Translations under genes and position numbers: made by a program
From: Candidatus Latescibacterota bacterium
Lineage (GTDB): Bacteria > Latescibacterota > UBA2968
Direction: 5' to 3'
Assembly (NCBI GenBank): GCA_022823725.1
Contig: JAJEHL010000005.1
Span: 1 to 64,000 of the forward strand
DNA length: 64,000 bases
Shown: positions 16,980 to 26,752 of the stretch, piece by piece
Position numbering within the stretch: the first letter of the stretch is position 1
Layout: each line of letters opens with the position of its first letter
The notes under the pieces: model-generated
Told to the model about the DNA's origin: nothing
Database searches by the model: none
What the model saw: the letters and a program-made list of their open reading frames with translations, nothing else

Positions 16980-18008
16980 ATGGTTCAATTGTCTGGATGT
17001 CTGCTAATTCTCGTGTTCGGCTTTGGATCCGAGATCGGGTATCTCTATCAGTTGCTCAAAGGTCAGGCCGCAATTCTGTGGAAGGCAGAGCCCATTAATG
17101 AGGTGCTGGAAACGGGAAGGCTCTCGCCCGATCAGCGCGCAAAATTGGAACTCGTGCAGGCTATCCGAGTGTTTGCCCAACGCGAGATTGGTCTGAATAC
17201 CTCGAAAAATTACACCACGTATGTCGATATCGGACGCGGGCCGGTGTCGTGGAATCTGGTTGTTTGCCCCAAAGATCGTCTTGAACCGCTTGAGTGGTCT
17301 TACCCTATCGTGGGCGCGGTTCCCTACCGGGGGTATTTTGATCGAGCAAAAGCCGAGGAAGCCCGTGATCGCTATGTGACTGAAGGGTATGACACCTATT
17401 TGCGACCGGTGAGCGCGTATAGCACACTGGGGTGGTTTTCAGATCCCGTGTTGAGCACGATGTTGCGCTATCCCGAAGGCAACTTGACCGATCTCATTAT
17501 TCACGAGTTGACACATGCAACTGTGTGGATAGAAGGAGATGCCACTTTCAACGAGAGCCTGGCGAGTTTTATTGGTGAAACCGGGGCGTTGATGTGGTTG
17601 CAGCGCAAATACGGTACCGATTCCGAAGTGGTGCATCAAGTGCTTGCCAGGCGTGCAGATGGTATTGTTTTTCGCAAATTTATGCGCGATATTGCTTCTC
17701 GCCTCAATTTGCTTTACCAGTCCAACTCTCCCCATAAGATAACGCAACGCCAGCAGATTTTTGATTCCGCACGTGCAGAATTTCACACGCTCCCTCTTAA
17801 GACCGATCTATATGCCCGCTTTCCTTCGTGGGAACTCAACAATGCGCGGATGGCTCTTTACCGGGTTTACCGAGAGCGCACGGATGTGTTTGCGCGCGTG
17901 TATCTGGCGTGTGATAATGATTTGAAAGCTACGGTTGAGGTTTTGCGCCAGTGCGCAAATGCGGAGGATCCGGCATTGTGGCTGGAGGAATGGTTGCGTA
18001 AAAATTAA
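16980..18008 (+). CDS. Predicted zinc aminopeptidase (COG4324-like)
   Basis: This 342-residue protein resembles the predicted aminopeptidase family. The N-terminal segment YLYQLLKGQAAILWK matches the family's conserved opening, HELTH (175-179) is the zinc-binding motif, and E192 in NESLASF is the probable third ligand. The family usually carries a lipoprotein signal. Here LSGC appears at residues 4-7, too close to the start to be a good signal peptide, so either the N-terminus is mis-set or a hydrophobic anchor is used. The ribosome-binding site is weak. Its place in a sugar-catabolism array is unexplained. Confidence 0.7.
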   Translation: MVQLSGCLLILVFGFGSEIGYLYQLLKGQAAILWKAEPINEVLETGRLSPDQRAKLELVQAIRVFAQREIGLNTSKNYTTYVDIGRGPVSWNLVVCPKDRLEPLEWSYPIVGAVPYRGYFDRAKAEEARDRYVTEGYDTYLRPVSAYSTLGWFSDPVLSTMLRYPEGNLTDLIIHELTHATVWIEGDATFNESLASFIGETGALMWLQRKYGTDSEVVHQVLARRADGIVFRKFMRDIASRLNLLYQSNSPHKITQRQQIFDSARAEFHTLPLKTDLYARFPSWELNNARMALYRVYRERTDVFARVYLACDNDLKATVEVLRQCANAEDPALWLEEWLRKN

Positions 18009-18020
18009 AAATTAGGAATT
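18001..18020. repeat. AT-rich repeat (AATTAAAAATTAGGAATT)
   Basis: This copy of the AATTAAGAATTA repeat family overlaps the stop codon of the previous gene and supplies the AGGA that serves as the ribosome-binding site of the next one. Confidence 0.6.
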
Positions 18021-18024
18021 CACT

Positions 18025-19179
18025 ATGACTTACAGAGTCGGTATTATTGGATGCGGTTCCATTGCGCGCAGTCACGCCGATGGATATTTGCGCGTTGCCA
18101 ATGCAGAGATGGTGGCGGTTGCCGATCCCCATCCGGTTGCGCGCGAGCAATTTTGCGAGGAGTTTGGCATTCCCAAAGCATACCCTTCGGTGGAGGAGAT
18201 GGTAGAAAAAGAAGATCTCCATATCGTCAGCGTTTGTACATGGCATCTTCTCCATCCGGATTGTACGATTGGCGCCGCGAATGGCGGTGTGCCGGGTGTT
18301 ATTTGCGAAAAGCCGATGGCGATTGGCCTTGGCGAGGCAGATCGCATGCTGGATGCGTGTAAAAAAAATGGGACAAAGCTGGTGGTCAGTCATCAGCGGC
18401 GTTTTACTCCCGGTTGGGAAAAAGCGCGATCGTTGATGCGCGAGAAGGTTATTGGCGATGCTATAATGGTGCATGGACAGGTTGCGCAGGGGGTGATCAA
18501 CTGGGCGACGCATACTATTGATGGCATTCGCTTTGTGCTGGATGATCCAGAGGCCGAATGGGTGATGGGTGCTGTCGAGCGGCAGACGGATCGCTTTGAG
18601 CGCGATACACCGATTGAGGATGCGTGTATGGGCCTGATCGCATTTGCTAATGGCGCTCAGGCTTTGATCCAGGCGGATTTGAACAGGCCTGGTGAACAGG
18701 CTGGGCATTTTCAGATTCGCGGCTCTGAGGGGTTGATGGAGGTGACAGAAAATTCGGTTCGCGTATTCAATGCGACGACCAATGGATGGGAAGATGTCGA
18801 AATTGTAGCGGACGAGAGGCATCGCGCAATTGGGGGCGAGACCAATGCCGCTTCTGTGCGCGAGTTGATCGCGTGGTTAGAAGGCGGTGAGGAACACCGC
18901 GCTTCGGGGCGCAAGGCGCGGGCGACTGTCGAGATTATGATGGCGCTGTTTGAATCTGCACGGCAACATCGGGTCGTGCATCTACCTCTTGAGGAGATGG
19001 GTTATCCGCTGCAATTGATGATCGAAGAGGGCAAGCTGCCCGTTGCAGTACCCGGACGATACGATATTCGCGCATTTCTCAATCCCGAAGGGATGGATAA
19101 AGCGGCTTACAGGCGACTGCGGGCTGAAGGCGTGAGCCATTCTGCGGCGATGCGCCAGCTTGCAGAAGAAGAGCACTGA
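18025..19179 (+). CDS. Gfo/Idh/MocA-family oxidoreductase
   Basis: This 384-residue NAD(P)-dependent oxidoreductase has the Rossmann motif GIIGCGSIARSHADGY at the N-terminus and the catalytic EKP motif in VICEKPMAIGL. It has a C-terminal extension of about 50 residues past the standard domain, ending in a helical tail (MDKAAYRRLRAEGVSH). The likely substrate is a sugar or polyol handled by the surrounding array. It shares its 5' end with an AT-rich repeat, and the next gene starts 8 bases after its stop. Confidence 0.9.
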   Translation: MTYRVGIIGCGSIARSHADGYLRVANAEMVAVADPHPVAREQFCEEFGIPKAYPSVEEMVEKEDLHIVSVCTWHLLHPDCTIGAANGGVPGVICEKPMAIGLGEADRMLDACKKNGTKLVVSHQRRFTPGWEKARSLMREKVIGDAIMVHGQVAQGVINWATHTIDGIRFVLDDPEAEWVMGAVERQTDRFERDTPIEDACMGLIAFANGAQALIQADLNRPGEQAGHFQIRGSEGLMEVTENSVRVFNATTNGWEDVEIVADERHRAIGGETNAASVRELIAWLEGGEEHRASGRKARATVEIMMALFESARQHRVVHLPLEEMGYPLQLMIEEGKLPVAVPGRYDIRAFLNPEGMDKAAYRRLRAEGVSHSAAMRQLAEEEH

Positions 19180-19187
19180 GCGATACT

Positions 19188-21590
19188 ATGGACGCAAACC
19201 GTAAATTTTTACCTTTTTTAGTTATCCTCTTTGTGGGAAGTGGATGCGCCGCGCTCATTTACGAAATTGTATGGTTTCAGATGTTGCAACTGATTATCGG
19301 GTCTTCGGCAATTTCTCTGGGTATATTGCTGGGTACGTTTATGGGCGGGATGTGTGTCGGTAGTGTGATGCTCTCGCGCATTATTTCAATGCGCTACCAT
19401 CCGTTAAAGGTCTATGCGCTTTTGGAATTGGGCATTGGTATTATAGGCTTGATCCTGCTCTTTGTACTGCCCCTGGTCGGCACGATTTATATCGGTGTGG
19501 CAACTTATGGCTTCGGGGGACATTTCTTGCGGGGAATTGTTTGTGCGATCTGTCTTTTTTTTCCCACGGTGCTGATGGGCGCAACCCTGCCTGCGATAGC
19601 GCGGTGGACAGAATCAACGCCTCGCGGTGTTTCGTGGCTCGGCTTTTTTTACGGGGGCAATATCGCTGGTGCTGTTTGCGGGTGTTTGTTCGCGGGTTTT
19701 TATCTGTTGCGCCTGTACGATGTGGTTACGGCGACTTATGTGGCGGTCGCGCTCAATTTTGCTGTGGCACTTATCGGATATGGGTTGGCGAAATGGGCTG
19801 AATACGATGCGCCAATGGGAAAGACGGCCACGCGCGGCCTGTGGATAAAAGAAGCCTGGCGAGTTTATGTGACCATTGGAATTTCCGGCGCGTGCGCGCT
19901 GGGTGCTCAGGTAATCTGGACGCGGTTGCTGTCACTGATGATGGGGGCGACTGTTTACGCTTTTTCGATTATCCTGGGGGTTTTTCTGATCGGGTTGGGT
20001 GTAGGTAGTAGTGTGGGGGCATATTTTGCACGCACAAAAGTAAATCCCAAAATTGCGCTTGGTTGGTGCCAGCTTCTTCTTGTTGGTGCTATTGCCTGGG
20101 CGGCTTACGCGCTTTCCGAGTTGCTTCCTTACTGGACATCGGGCGGAACAACCACGGTGCGTTTTCAACTGGATTTGCTGCGTTGCTTTGTGGCTATTTT
20201 TCCCGCGACCGTGTTGTGGGGAGGTAGTTTCCCGCTGGCTCTCGCTGCGGCGCGTTCGCAGGGAGGCGATCCCGGTGCTCTGGCTGGAAGTGTGTATGCG
20301 GCCAATACGGCAGGTGCAATTGTGGGGGCACTCGGTTTTAGTGTGGTTTTGATCGCGTTTTTGGGGACACAGATGGCGCAACAGGTGTTACTCATCCTTT
20401 CTGCATTTGGGGCCGTTTTGATGTTTGGGCGAAGTTTGTGGCAAGTGCGCGATGCGGGCAGAACTCTCAGGTCAGATCGGTGGGTCGGTGTTGTGGTAGG
20501 TGTAGCCTTGCTGGTGTGGAGTCTGTCGGGGCCGCCGCCGTCGTTAATTGCTTACGGTCGTTCACTTCTCGATTGGGGAGAGGACGCGACATATATTTAC
20601 GCTGGTGAAGGGATGAATGCATCGGTTGCAGTGTCTGAGTTGGACAATGGCGTGCGGAATTTTCACGTTAGTGGAAAAATTGTGGCTTCCAGCGAGCCAC
20701 AGGATATGCGTTTGCAACGCCTGTTGGGACATCTTTCTGCATTGATGCACAGGGAGCCGCGTTCTGTGCTCGTGGTTGGGTGTGGTGCAGGAGTGACGGC
20801 GGGAACTTATGTTTTGTATCCGAGTGTTGAACGCATTGTGATCTGCGAGATTGAGCCATTGATTCCGCCAGCAGCCGATGTGTATTTTGGTCCTGAGAAT
20901 TACGATGTATTAAAAGATCCCCGCGTGGAGATCATTATTGACGATGCGCGACATTATCTGCTGGCAACAGATGAGAAATTCGATATTATTACGTCTGACC
21001 CGATCCATCCCTGGGTTAAGGGAGCTGGTGCGTTGTATTCGAAAGAGTATTTTGAATTGTGCAAAGAGCGTTTGAATCCCGGAGGTGTTGTGACGCAGTG
21101 GGTTCCGCTTTACGAGTCGCGGTTAGATGCGGTGAAGAGCGAGATCGCGACATTTTTTCAGGTTTTTCCAGACGGGACAATTTGGGGTAATCAAAATGAT
21201 GGTGAGGGATATGATGTCGTGCTATTGGGACAGAAAGACCCTCGCGTCGTAGATGTCGATGCTTTGCAGGCGCGTTTGGATCGCGAGGATTACACAGAGG
21301 TGTGGGACTCGCTTAGCGATGTGTCTTTGGGATCTGCTGTTGCGCTGCTTTCGATGTATGCCGGACGCGCTCGTGATTTGGATGAATGGCTCACAGATGC
21401 ACAGATCAATCTGGATCGCAATATGCGGCTTCAGTATTTGGCGGGATTGGGGTTGAATAACTATGAAGCAGATGCGATTTATACGGCGCTTTTGGAGTAC
21501 GCACATTATCCCGCGAATTTTTTTGTTGCAACAGAAGAGACAGAAGCCGCATTGAAGGCGCAACTCGATCTGCAGCATAAGGGTAGATGA
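19188..21590 (+). CDS. Fused membrane (MFS-like) and spermidine-synthase-like protein
   Basis: This 800-residue fusion has about a dozen hydrophobic segments in its first 430 residues, beginning VILFVGSGCAALIYEIVWF, and a soluble C-terminal domain of the spermidine synthase type. The latter shows the SAM-binding loop VLVVGCGAG (about 527-535), the acidic residue in ICEIEP and the SDPIHPW segment (about 603-609). Such fusions are widespread, but their function is unsettled; aminopropyl transfer or another SAM-dependent reaction coupled to export has been proposed. No speD or speA is nearby. The opening CAALIYEIVW is a hallmark of the family. Confidence 0.87.
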   Translation: MDANRKFLPFLVILFVGSGCAALIYEIVWFQMLQLIIGSSAISLGILLGTFMGGMCVGSVMLSRIISMRYHPLKVYALLELGIGIIGLILLFVLPLVGTIYIGVATYGFGGHFLRGIVCAICLFFPTVLMGATLPAIARWTESTPRGVSWLGFFYGGNIAGAVCGCLFAGFYLLRLYDVVTATYVAVALNFAVALIGYGLAKWAEYDAPMGKTATRGLWIKEAWRVYVTIGISGACALGAQVIWTRLLSLMMGATVYAFSIILGVFLIGLGVGSSVGAYFARTKVNPKIALGWCQLLLVGAIAWAAYALSELLPYWTSGGTTTVRFQLDLLRCFVAIFPATVLWGGSFPLALAAARSQGGDPGALAGSVYAANTAGAIVGALGFSVVLIAFLGTQMAQQVLLILSAFGAVLMFGRSLWQVRDAGRTLRSDRWVGVVVGVALLVWSLSGPPPSLIAYGRSLLDWGEDATYIYAGEGMNASVAVSELDNGVRNFHVSGKIVASSEPQDMRLQRLLGHLSALMHREPRSVLVVGCGAGVTAGTYVLYPSVERIVICEIEPLIPPAADVYFGPENYDVLKDPRVEIIIDDARHYLLATDEKFDIITSDPIHPWVKGAGALYSKEYFELCKERLNPGGVVTQWVPLYESRLDAVKSEIATFFQVFPDGTIWGNQNDGEGYDVVLLGQKDPRVVDVDALQARLDREDYTEVWDSLSDVSLGSAVALLSMYAGRARDLDEWLTDAQINLDRNMRLQYLAGLGLNNYEADAIYTALLEYAHYPANFFVATEETEAALKAQLDLQHKGR

Positions 21591-21621
21591 TGACAGGTTT
21601 AGCACAGGAGGAACTTACAAT

Positions 21622-22740
21622 ATGGAAAAGGTGAGAGTTGGTATTATTGGCATTGGCGGTAGAGGGAGTGGTCACGCGAAATATTTTCCGGCGGGCGATA
21701 TTCCGCATGGGGAGTTGACAGCGGTGTGTGATACCGACCCGGATAGGATTCAGTGGGCGCGTGAAACCCTGGGGGAAAACGTGCGGACATTTGACAATGG
21801 CGATGATTTGATCACTTCGGGAGCTGTTGATGCGATTATTGTGGCAACGCCGCATTACGACCATCCGACTTATGCGATAAAGGGATTTGAGAACGATTTA
21901 CATGTTCTGATAGAGAAACCCGCAGGCGTATATACCAGACAGGTGTATGAGATGAATGAGGCTGCCGAAAAAAGTGGCAAAGTATTTGCCCTGATGTTCA
22001 ATCAGCGAACCCGTCCACACCATCAAAAATTGCGAGAATTGGTGGCTTCTGGAGAATTGGGGGATATTCAGCGCACGAATTATCTCGTCACAAGCTGGTT
22101 TCGCGCTCAAAGTTATTACGATAAGGGCGAATGGCGCGCGACATGGTCGGGTGAAGGGGGCGGTGTGTTGATGAATCAGTGTCCTCATAATTTGGATCTG
22201 TGGCAGTGGATTTGCGGGATGCCCTCGCGCGTGCGCGCTTTTATCAGCTATGGCAAATATCACGATATTGAGGTTGATGACGATGTCACTGCCTATGTGG
22301 AATACGACAGCGGTGCGACGGGCGTATTCATTACCACAACCGGAGAGTTTCCCGGAAGCAACCGGCTGGAGATAGCTACGGATCGCGGCAAGGTGGTTAT
22401 GGAAAACAACAAAATTGTGTGGTGGCGTTCAAATGTTTCCCTGAGCGAGTTTTCTCGGGGATATACGGGCGGCTTTGGCAAACCCAGGGCGGAAAAGCTC
22501 GATATTCCCCTCGGCGAAGATGGCGGGGCGCACCGCGGCATAATTAATAACTGGTGTGACGCCATATTGAATGACAGCCCACTACTCGCGCCCGGGGTTG
22601 AGGGCATTCGTGGGGTTGAATTGGCGAATGCGATGCTTTTGTCTTCCTGGCTGGACGATTGGGTCGATATTCCCGTTGATCGAGATCTGTATTTTGAAAA
22701 ATTGCAAGAAAAAATTCAAAATTCGCAGCAAGGGACTTAA
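21622..22740 (+). CDS. Gfo/Idh/MocA-family oxidoreductase
   Basis: This 372-residue protein has GIIGIGGRGSGHAKYF at the NAD(P)-binding end, EKP in VLIEKPAGVYT, and GGGVLMNQCPHNLDLWQWI, which matches the conserved histidine helix of the substrate domain. AGGAGG lies 10 bases before the start. The next gene starts one base after its stop, so it forms a tight pair with the following enolase-superfamily enzyme. Confidence 0.92.
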   Translation: MEKVRVGIIGIGGRGSGHAKYFPAGDIPHGELTAVCDTDPDRIQWARETLGENVRTFDNGDDLITSGAVDAIIVATPHYDHPTYAIKGFENDLHVLIEKPAGVYTRQVYEMNEAAEKSGKVFALMFNQRTRPHHQKLRELVASGELGDIQRTNYLVTSWFRAQSYYDKGEWRATWSGEGGGVLMNQCPHNLDLWQWICGMPSRVRAFISYGKYHDIEVDDDVTAYVEYDSGATGVFITTTGEFPGSNRLEIATDRGKVVMENNKIVWWRSNVSLSEFSRGYTGGFGKPRAEKLDIPLGEDGGAHRGIINNWCDAILNDSPLLAPGVEGIRGVELANAMLLSSWLDDWVDIPVDRDLYFEKLQEKIQNSQQGT

Positions 22741-22741
22741 A

Positions 22742-23893
22742 ATGGCACCGAGTATTGCGACATTGGATGAGGCGGCTGAAAAATCCGTTCTGGTCTTAGA
22801 TGGGCTGGATGAGCCGGTTGTGATCGAATCTATTCGGTTGCTCAAAGATGAGCGGGAGTATTACGTGCATGTGCGATCAAAAGATGGTGCCGAAGGTCTG
22901 GCGTTTACGAATGGGCGGGCGCAATACGTATATCCGATTCTCAACCAGTTGGTGATTCCCTATTTTATTGGGAAAGATGCCCGCGACCTTGAAGACCATC
23001 TGTGGGGTGTGTACCGCCACAGCAGCAATTACAAATTGCAGGGGCTGGCTTTCTGGTGTTGTGTGGCGTGGATTGAGATGGCGCTGTTGGATTTGCTCGG
23101 TCGGATTGCACAAAAATCCATTCCCGATCTCTTGGGCGGCGTTGTGCGCGAGTGGGTTCCCTTTTATGTTGCGAGTGGGCGCAGGGATAGCACACCAGAA
23201 GAAGAAGTGGTTTATTTACAGAGTCTGATCGATGAGACGGGCGCGCCAGCCGTAAAGTTTAGAATTGGTGGACGCATGAGCAAAAATGCGGATGCCATGC
23301 CCGGTCGAACACCAAATTTGATCGCGTTGTCTCGCAAGGTACTCGGCGATGAGATCGATATTCACGCGGATTCCAATAGTTCTTACGACCCGCCACAGGC
23401 GATTGAAGTGGGACGTATGCTCGAAGATATTGGAGCCGTTTATTTTGAAGAACCATGTCCGTTCGATCATCTCGAAGATACGAAGATCGTTGCCGATACG
23501 CTGGATATCCCCGTTTCTGGAGGCGAACAGGAGTTTAGCGACCGGCGATTTCGATGGATGATTGCCAATCGCGGTGTGGATATTGTTCAGCCCGATTTGC
23601 ATTATTACGGGGGGCTTATTCGCTCGACGCGCGTTGCGCGAATGGCCGCTCTGGCTGAGATGCCGACAACTGTGCATATTTCGGGAGGTTTTGGATTTAT
23701 TTATATGCTTCACTTTGCCGCCTGTACACCGGATATCGGTCGATATCAGGAATACAAAAGAGGGATTGAGAAATACCGCGAGTGGTTTGATCCCGCACTC
23801 GAGATTCGAGATGGGAAGATGAGTGTTCCCAAAGGGGCGGGGTGTGGAATTGTAGATATTCAGGGGATTATTGACGGTGCGGATCGCTTATAG
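22742..23893 (+). CDS. Enolase-superfamily enzyme (mandelate racemase subgroup)
   Basis: This 383-residue acid-sugar dehydratase or racemase candidate starts at ATG 22742, one base after the preceding stop. The active site reads AVKFRIGG (strand 2), DIHADSN, YFEEPCPFD and SGGEQEFS (metal ligands), then VQPDLHYYGG and TVHISGG for the Asp-His dyad. Compared with the enzyme at 14424 it has an N-terminal domain with a longer lead-in and is probably specific for a different acid sugar. It is followed by an MFS transporter that may import its substrate. Confidence 0.87.
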   Translation: MAPSIATLDEAAEKSVLVLDGLDEPVVIESIRLLKDEREYYVHVRSKDGAEGLAFTNGRAQYVYPILNQLVIPYFIGKDARDLEDHLWGVYRHSSNYKLQGLAFWCCVAWIEMALLDLLGRIAQKSIPDLLGGVVREWVPFYVASGRRDSTPEEEVVYLQSLIDETGAPAVKFRIGGRMSKNADAMPGRTPNLIALSRKVLGDEIDIHADSNSSYDPPQAIEVGRMLEDIGAVYFEEPCPFDHLEDTKIVADTLDIPVSGGEQEFSDRRFRWMIANRGVDIVQPDLHYYGGLIRSTRVARMAALAEMPTTVHISGGFGFIYMLHFAACTPDIGRYQEYKRGIEKYREWFDPALEIRDGKMSVPKGAGCGIVDIQGIIDGADRL

Positions 23894-23906
23894 GACATAT
23901 TAAATC

Positions 23907-25247
23907 ATGGAAATAGCACAGCATGGGGGACCGCCGCTGCGCGATGTGGTGGCGGCAAGGCGCTCGCAGAGAGAGACGCGCCGAAATAGCTGGTTGCTGG
24001 TGATCAATGGCGGCATGGTGATGATGGCCTATACGTTTATCAGCGCGGACCTGGTGATGCCAGCCTTTGTACAAACACTGACCACATCCAGTATTCTGGT
24101 GGGTATGGCGGGCGCGCTCATGAGAATGGGGTGGGCCTGGCCGCAGGTCTTTATCTCTCGGATTATCGAACCCAAACCCCGAAAGATGCCCTTGCTGATC
24201 GGTGCGGGCATGGCTCGAAGTGCGATGTGGATTCTGGTGGGTGCGATGACCATTTTTTTCGGCGGGCTGGATCCCGCATTTTTTTTGTTTTTATTTATGG
24301 TATTTTACGCTTTGGGAACATCGCTGATGGGCGTGATGAACGTGCCGTGGATGGATTTGATGGGCAAGGCGATTCCCGCGTCGCATCGGGCTAAAGTTTT
24401 TGCTCTGCGTCGCTTTTCAGGCGGTGTGATGTCCATGGTTGCGGGCGTTCTGATTTCCTATATCCTGAGCGCACAAAGTGGCCTCTCGTTTCCGAATAAT
24501 TACGCGGTATTATTTATGCTCTCTGGTTTGGGTACCGCGCTGGCCGTACTGACATTTGGCATGATCCGCGAGCCTATTGAAAAGAACACGCGCGCCCAGC
24601 TTTCTCTGAAAAATTATTTGCTCAGTGGGCTGAGTCTGATGAAAGATGATGTGAATTTCAGACGTTTGTGCATGGTGCAATTTTTGTGGGGCTTTAGCAT
24701 GATGGGCGGGCCGTTTTATGTACCTTACGCGATTTCTGGTCTGGGGATTGGGGTGGTTTATATTGGATTTTATGTGACTGCGATGCAATTTAGCTCGGTT
24801 TTTTCAAATGTGGCGTGGGCATGGGTGGGGCGTTACAAGGGCAATCAAGCCTTGTTTTTATATGGGACCTGCTTGCTCGCACTGTCTATTTTGGTTCCAA
24901 TATGTATCGTGTATGTGCCCAATCACACCTTATGGATCTGGGGCAAAGAGGTGGATTTGAGGGTTGTGGTGTATGCGTTTACGTTCATTTTTTCAGGCGC
25001 AGCCCAAAGCGGCATGTATTCGGGACGCATGACGTATGTTCTCGATATTGCGCCTGCTGACCGAAGGCCGACTTATACCAGCTTTATGAATATGTTTATG
25101 TTTCCGCAAGGATTGTTGCCCATCCTTGCCGGGGTGCTGGTCGCGTGGATTTCCTACCAGAATTTGTTTCGCATTTCCCTGTTGTTCATCCCATTTGCCG
25201 CAGTGCTCGCGTATCAGTTAAAACCCGTTATTCACCGCGAGGACTGA
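23907..25247 (+). CDS. MFS transporter
   Basis: This 446-residue inner-membrane protein has about 12 hydrophobic segments and begins with a cytoplasmic arginine-rich stretch. It belongs to the major facilitator superfamily and probably carries a sugar or sugar acid for the adjacent enzymes. It starts 13 bases after the enolase-superfamily gene, and its last 16 bases overlap the 3' end of the convergent disulfide oxidoreductase gene. No terminator separates the two. Confidence 0.83.
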   Translation: MEIAQHGGPPLRDVVAARRSQRETRRNSWLLVINGGMVMMAYTFISADLVMPAFVQTLTTSSILVGMAGALMRMGWAWPQVFISRIIEPKPRKMPLLIGAGMARSAMWILVGAMTIFFGGLDPAFFLFLFMVFYALGTSLMGVMNVPWMDLMGKAIPASHRAKVFALRRFSGGVMSMVAGVLISYILSAQSGLSFPNNYAVLFMLSGLGTALAVLTFGMIREPIEKNTRAQLSLKNYLLSGLSLMKDDVNFRRLCMVQFLWGFSMMGGPFYVPYAISGLGIGVVYIGFYVTAMQFSSVFSNVAWAWVGRYKGNQALFLYGTCLLALSILVPICIVYVPNHTLWIWGKEVDLRVVVYAFTFIFSGAAQSGMYSGRMTYVLDIAPADRRPTYTSFMNMFMFPQGLLPILAGVLVAWISYQNLFRISLLFIPFAAVLAYQLKPVIHRED

Positions 25248-26611
25248 ATTTCTTCAACGAGGTCTTCTGCCGGATAGGTGAGAATTTCTGCTAATGTGGG
25301 GTGATAATGGGGTATGTTCATGAGGTCGTGTACTGTGCCTCGAAAGTGCATGATGGCGATGAGTTCGTGGAAGAGTTCGCCTGCTTCTGGGCCGACAATA
25401 TGCCCACCGATGATTTCGCCTGTTTTGGGATAGCAGAGGATTTTGACAAATCCATGGGTTTCCCCCAGGACCATGGATTTGCCGTGGTCATCAAAGGGAT
25501 AGGACGCAACGCAATAGGGGATGTTTTGCTCGCGGCATTCTTTTTCGGAGAGGCCCACAGACGCAAATTGCGGATCGGTGAAGATCACTTCGGCTTTGAG
25601 CCTGTAGTCAATGCGCTGCTTTTGGGTCCCATCAACGGCGTTGTGACCGGCTATCTCGCCTTGCCGAACGGCGATGTGTACAATTTCGTATAGTCCAGTG
25701 CAATCGCCCGCTGCATAAATATTGGGCGCGTTGGTACGCATGTGATGATCCACGAGAATGCGTCCGCGCTCGACGTTTACGCCGGCATTTTCGAGTGCGA
25801 GCGATTGGATAGCGGGCACGCGTCCCAGAGCATGGAGGATTATATCTGCTGACGCGCGACGGAGTTTGCCATTGTGGTGAAAGTGGGCGATTTTGGCATT
25901 GTTTTTGGTCGTAAATTTTTGCAATTGCGTATCGGTAAAGACTTCCATGCCTTCTTCTCTGAAGCGGGCTTCCACGGGACGTGCGAGGTCTTCGTCTGTG
26001 CTGCTGAAGATGTGATGGCTGCGTTGAATGAGTGTGGTGCGCGTTCCCAGACGGCAGAAGAATTGCGCAAATTCCGTCGCGACAGGTCCACCGCCTAAGA
26101 CGATCATCGATTCTGGCAATTCCCGCAGTTCAAGTGCTTCATCGCTGGTGATATAGCCGACTTCTTTCAAGCCGGGAATGGTGATGTCGGCAACGGTTGA
26201 TCCCGTGCTGATGATGAAACTTCGCGCGGTGATATTTTGTTTTTCCACTGCGATGGTGTTGCGATTGACAAACTGCGCCGTGCCGTTGATGAGCGTAAAT
26301 CGCGGATTGCGAAGTTGCTCAATGCGATAATCTGCAAATTCGCTGACGAGTGCGCGTTTGCGGTCGTTGATTTCGTCGAGATTTGCACGCAAGTTAGAAG
26401 CGCGCAGGCCAAATTCTTTTGCGCGGCGCATCAGGGACATGATTTCGGATGAGCGCAGAATGGTTTTGGTGGGCATACAGCCGCGCAAGATGCACAGGCC
26501 ACCGAGAGGCCCTTTGTCGATAATAGCAACTTTTGCGCCGAGTTCCTGTGCTGTACGTGCGGCGGCGTATCCCGCACTCCCGCCGCCTATGACAATGACA
26601 TCGTAATCCAT
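25232..26611 (-). CDS. FAD-dependent pyridine nucleotide-disulfide oxidoreductase (dihydrolipoyl dehydrogenase-like)
   Basis: This 459-residue protein has the full class I layout: an FAD-binding GGGSAGYAAA near residue 10, the redox-active disulfide C40/C45 in GGLCILRGCMPTK, an NAD(P)-binding GGGPVATEFAQFF, and the catalytic His-Glu pair in HYHPTLAEI near the C-terminus. Dihydrolipoyl dehydrogenase, mercuric reductase and glutathione reductase share this layout. No 2-oxoacid dehydrogenase subunits lie nearby, so the partner is unclear, and the GLCILRGC spacing is the only specificity clue. AAGGAA precedes the start. Confidence 0.85.
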   Translation of the reverse strand: MDYDVIVIGGGSAGYAAARTAQELGAKVAIIDKGPLGGLCILRGCMPTKTILRSSEIMSLMRRAKEFGLRASNLRANLDEINDRKRALVSEFADYRIEQLRNPRFTLINGTAQFVNRNTIAVEKQNITARSFIISTGSTVADITIPGLKEVGYITSDEALELRELPESMIVLGGGPVATEFAQFFCRLGTRTTLIQRSHHIFSSTDEDLARPVEARFREEGMEVFTDTQLQKFTTKNNAKIAHFHHNGKLRRASADIILHALGRVPAIQSLALENAGVNVERGRILVDHHMRTNAPNIYAAGDCTGLYEIVHIAVRQGEIAGHNAVDGTQKQRIDYRLKAEVIFTDPQFASVGLSEKECREQNIPYCVASYPFDDHGKSMVLGETHGFVKILCYPKTGEIIGGHIVGPEAGELFHELIAIMHFRGTVHDLMNIPHYHPTLAEILTYPAEDLVEEIQSSR

Positions 26612-26752
26612 GGTGGTTTCCTTAGAAGTAAGATGTAAAATTAAGACGACCCAGTCCCTCTGGCATTTCCCCTTTTACTTTTTAGAGAACGATTGGGTGT
26701 GCTGACAACTTAAAATGTCTCTTGGATTTGAGCAAGGAGTTTGGAGGTTTTT

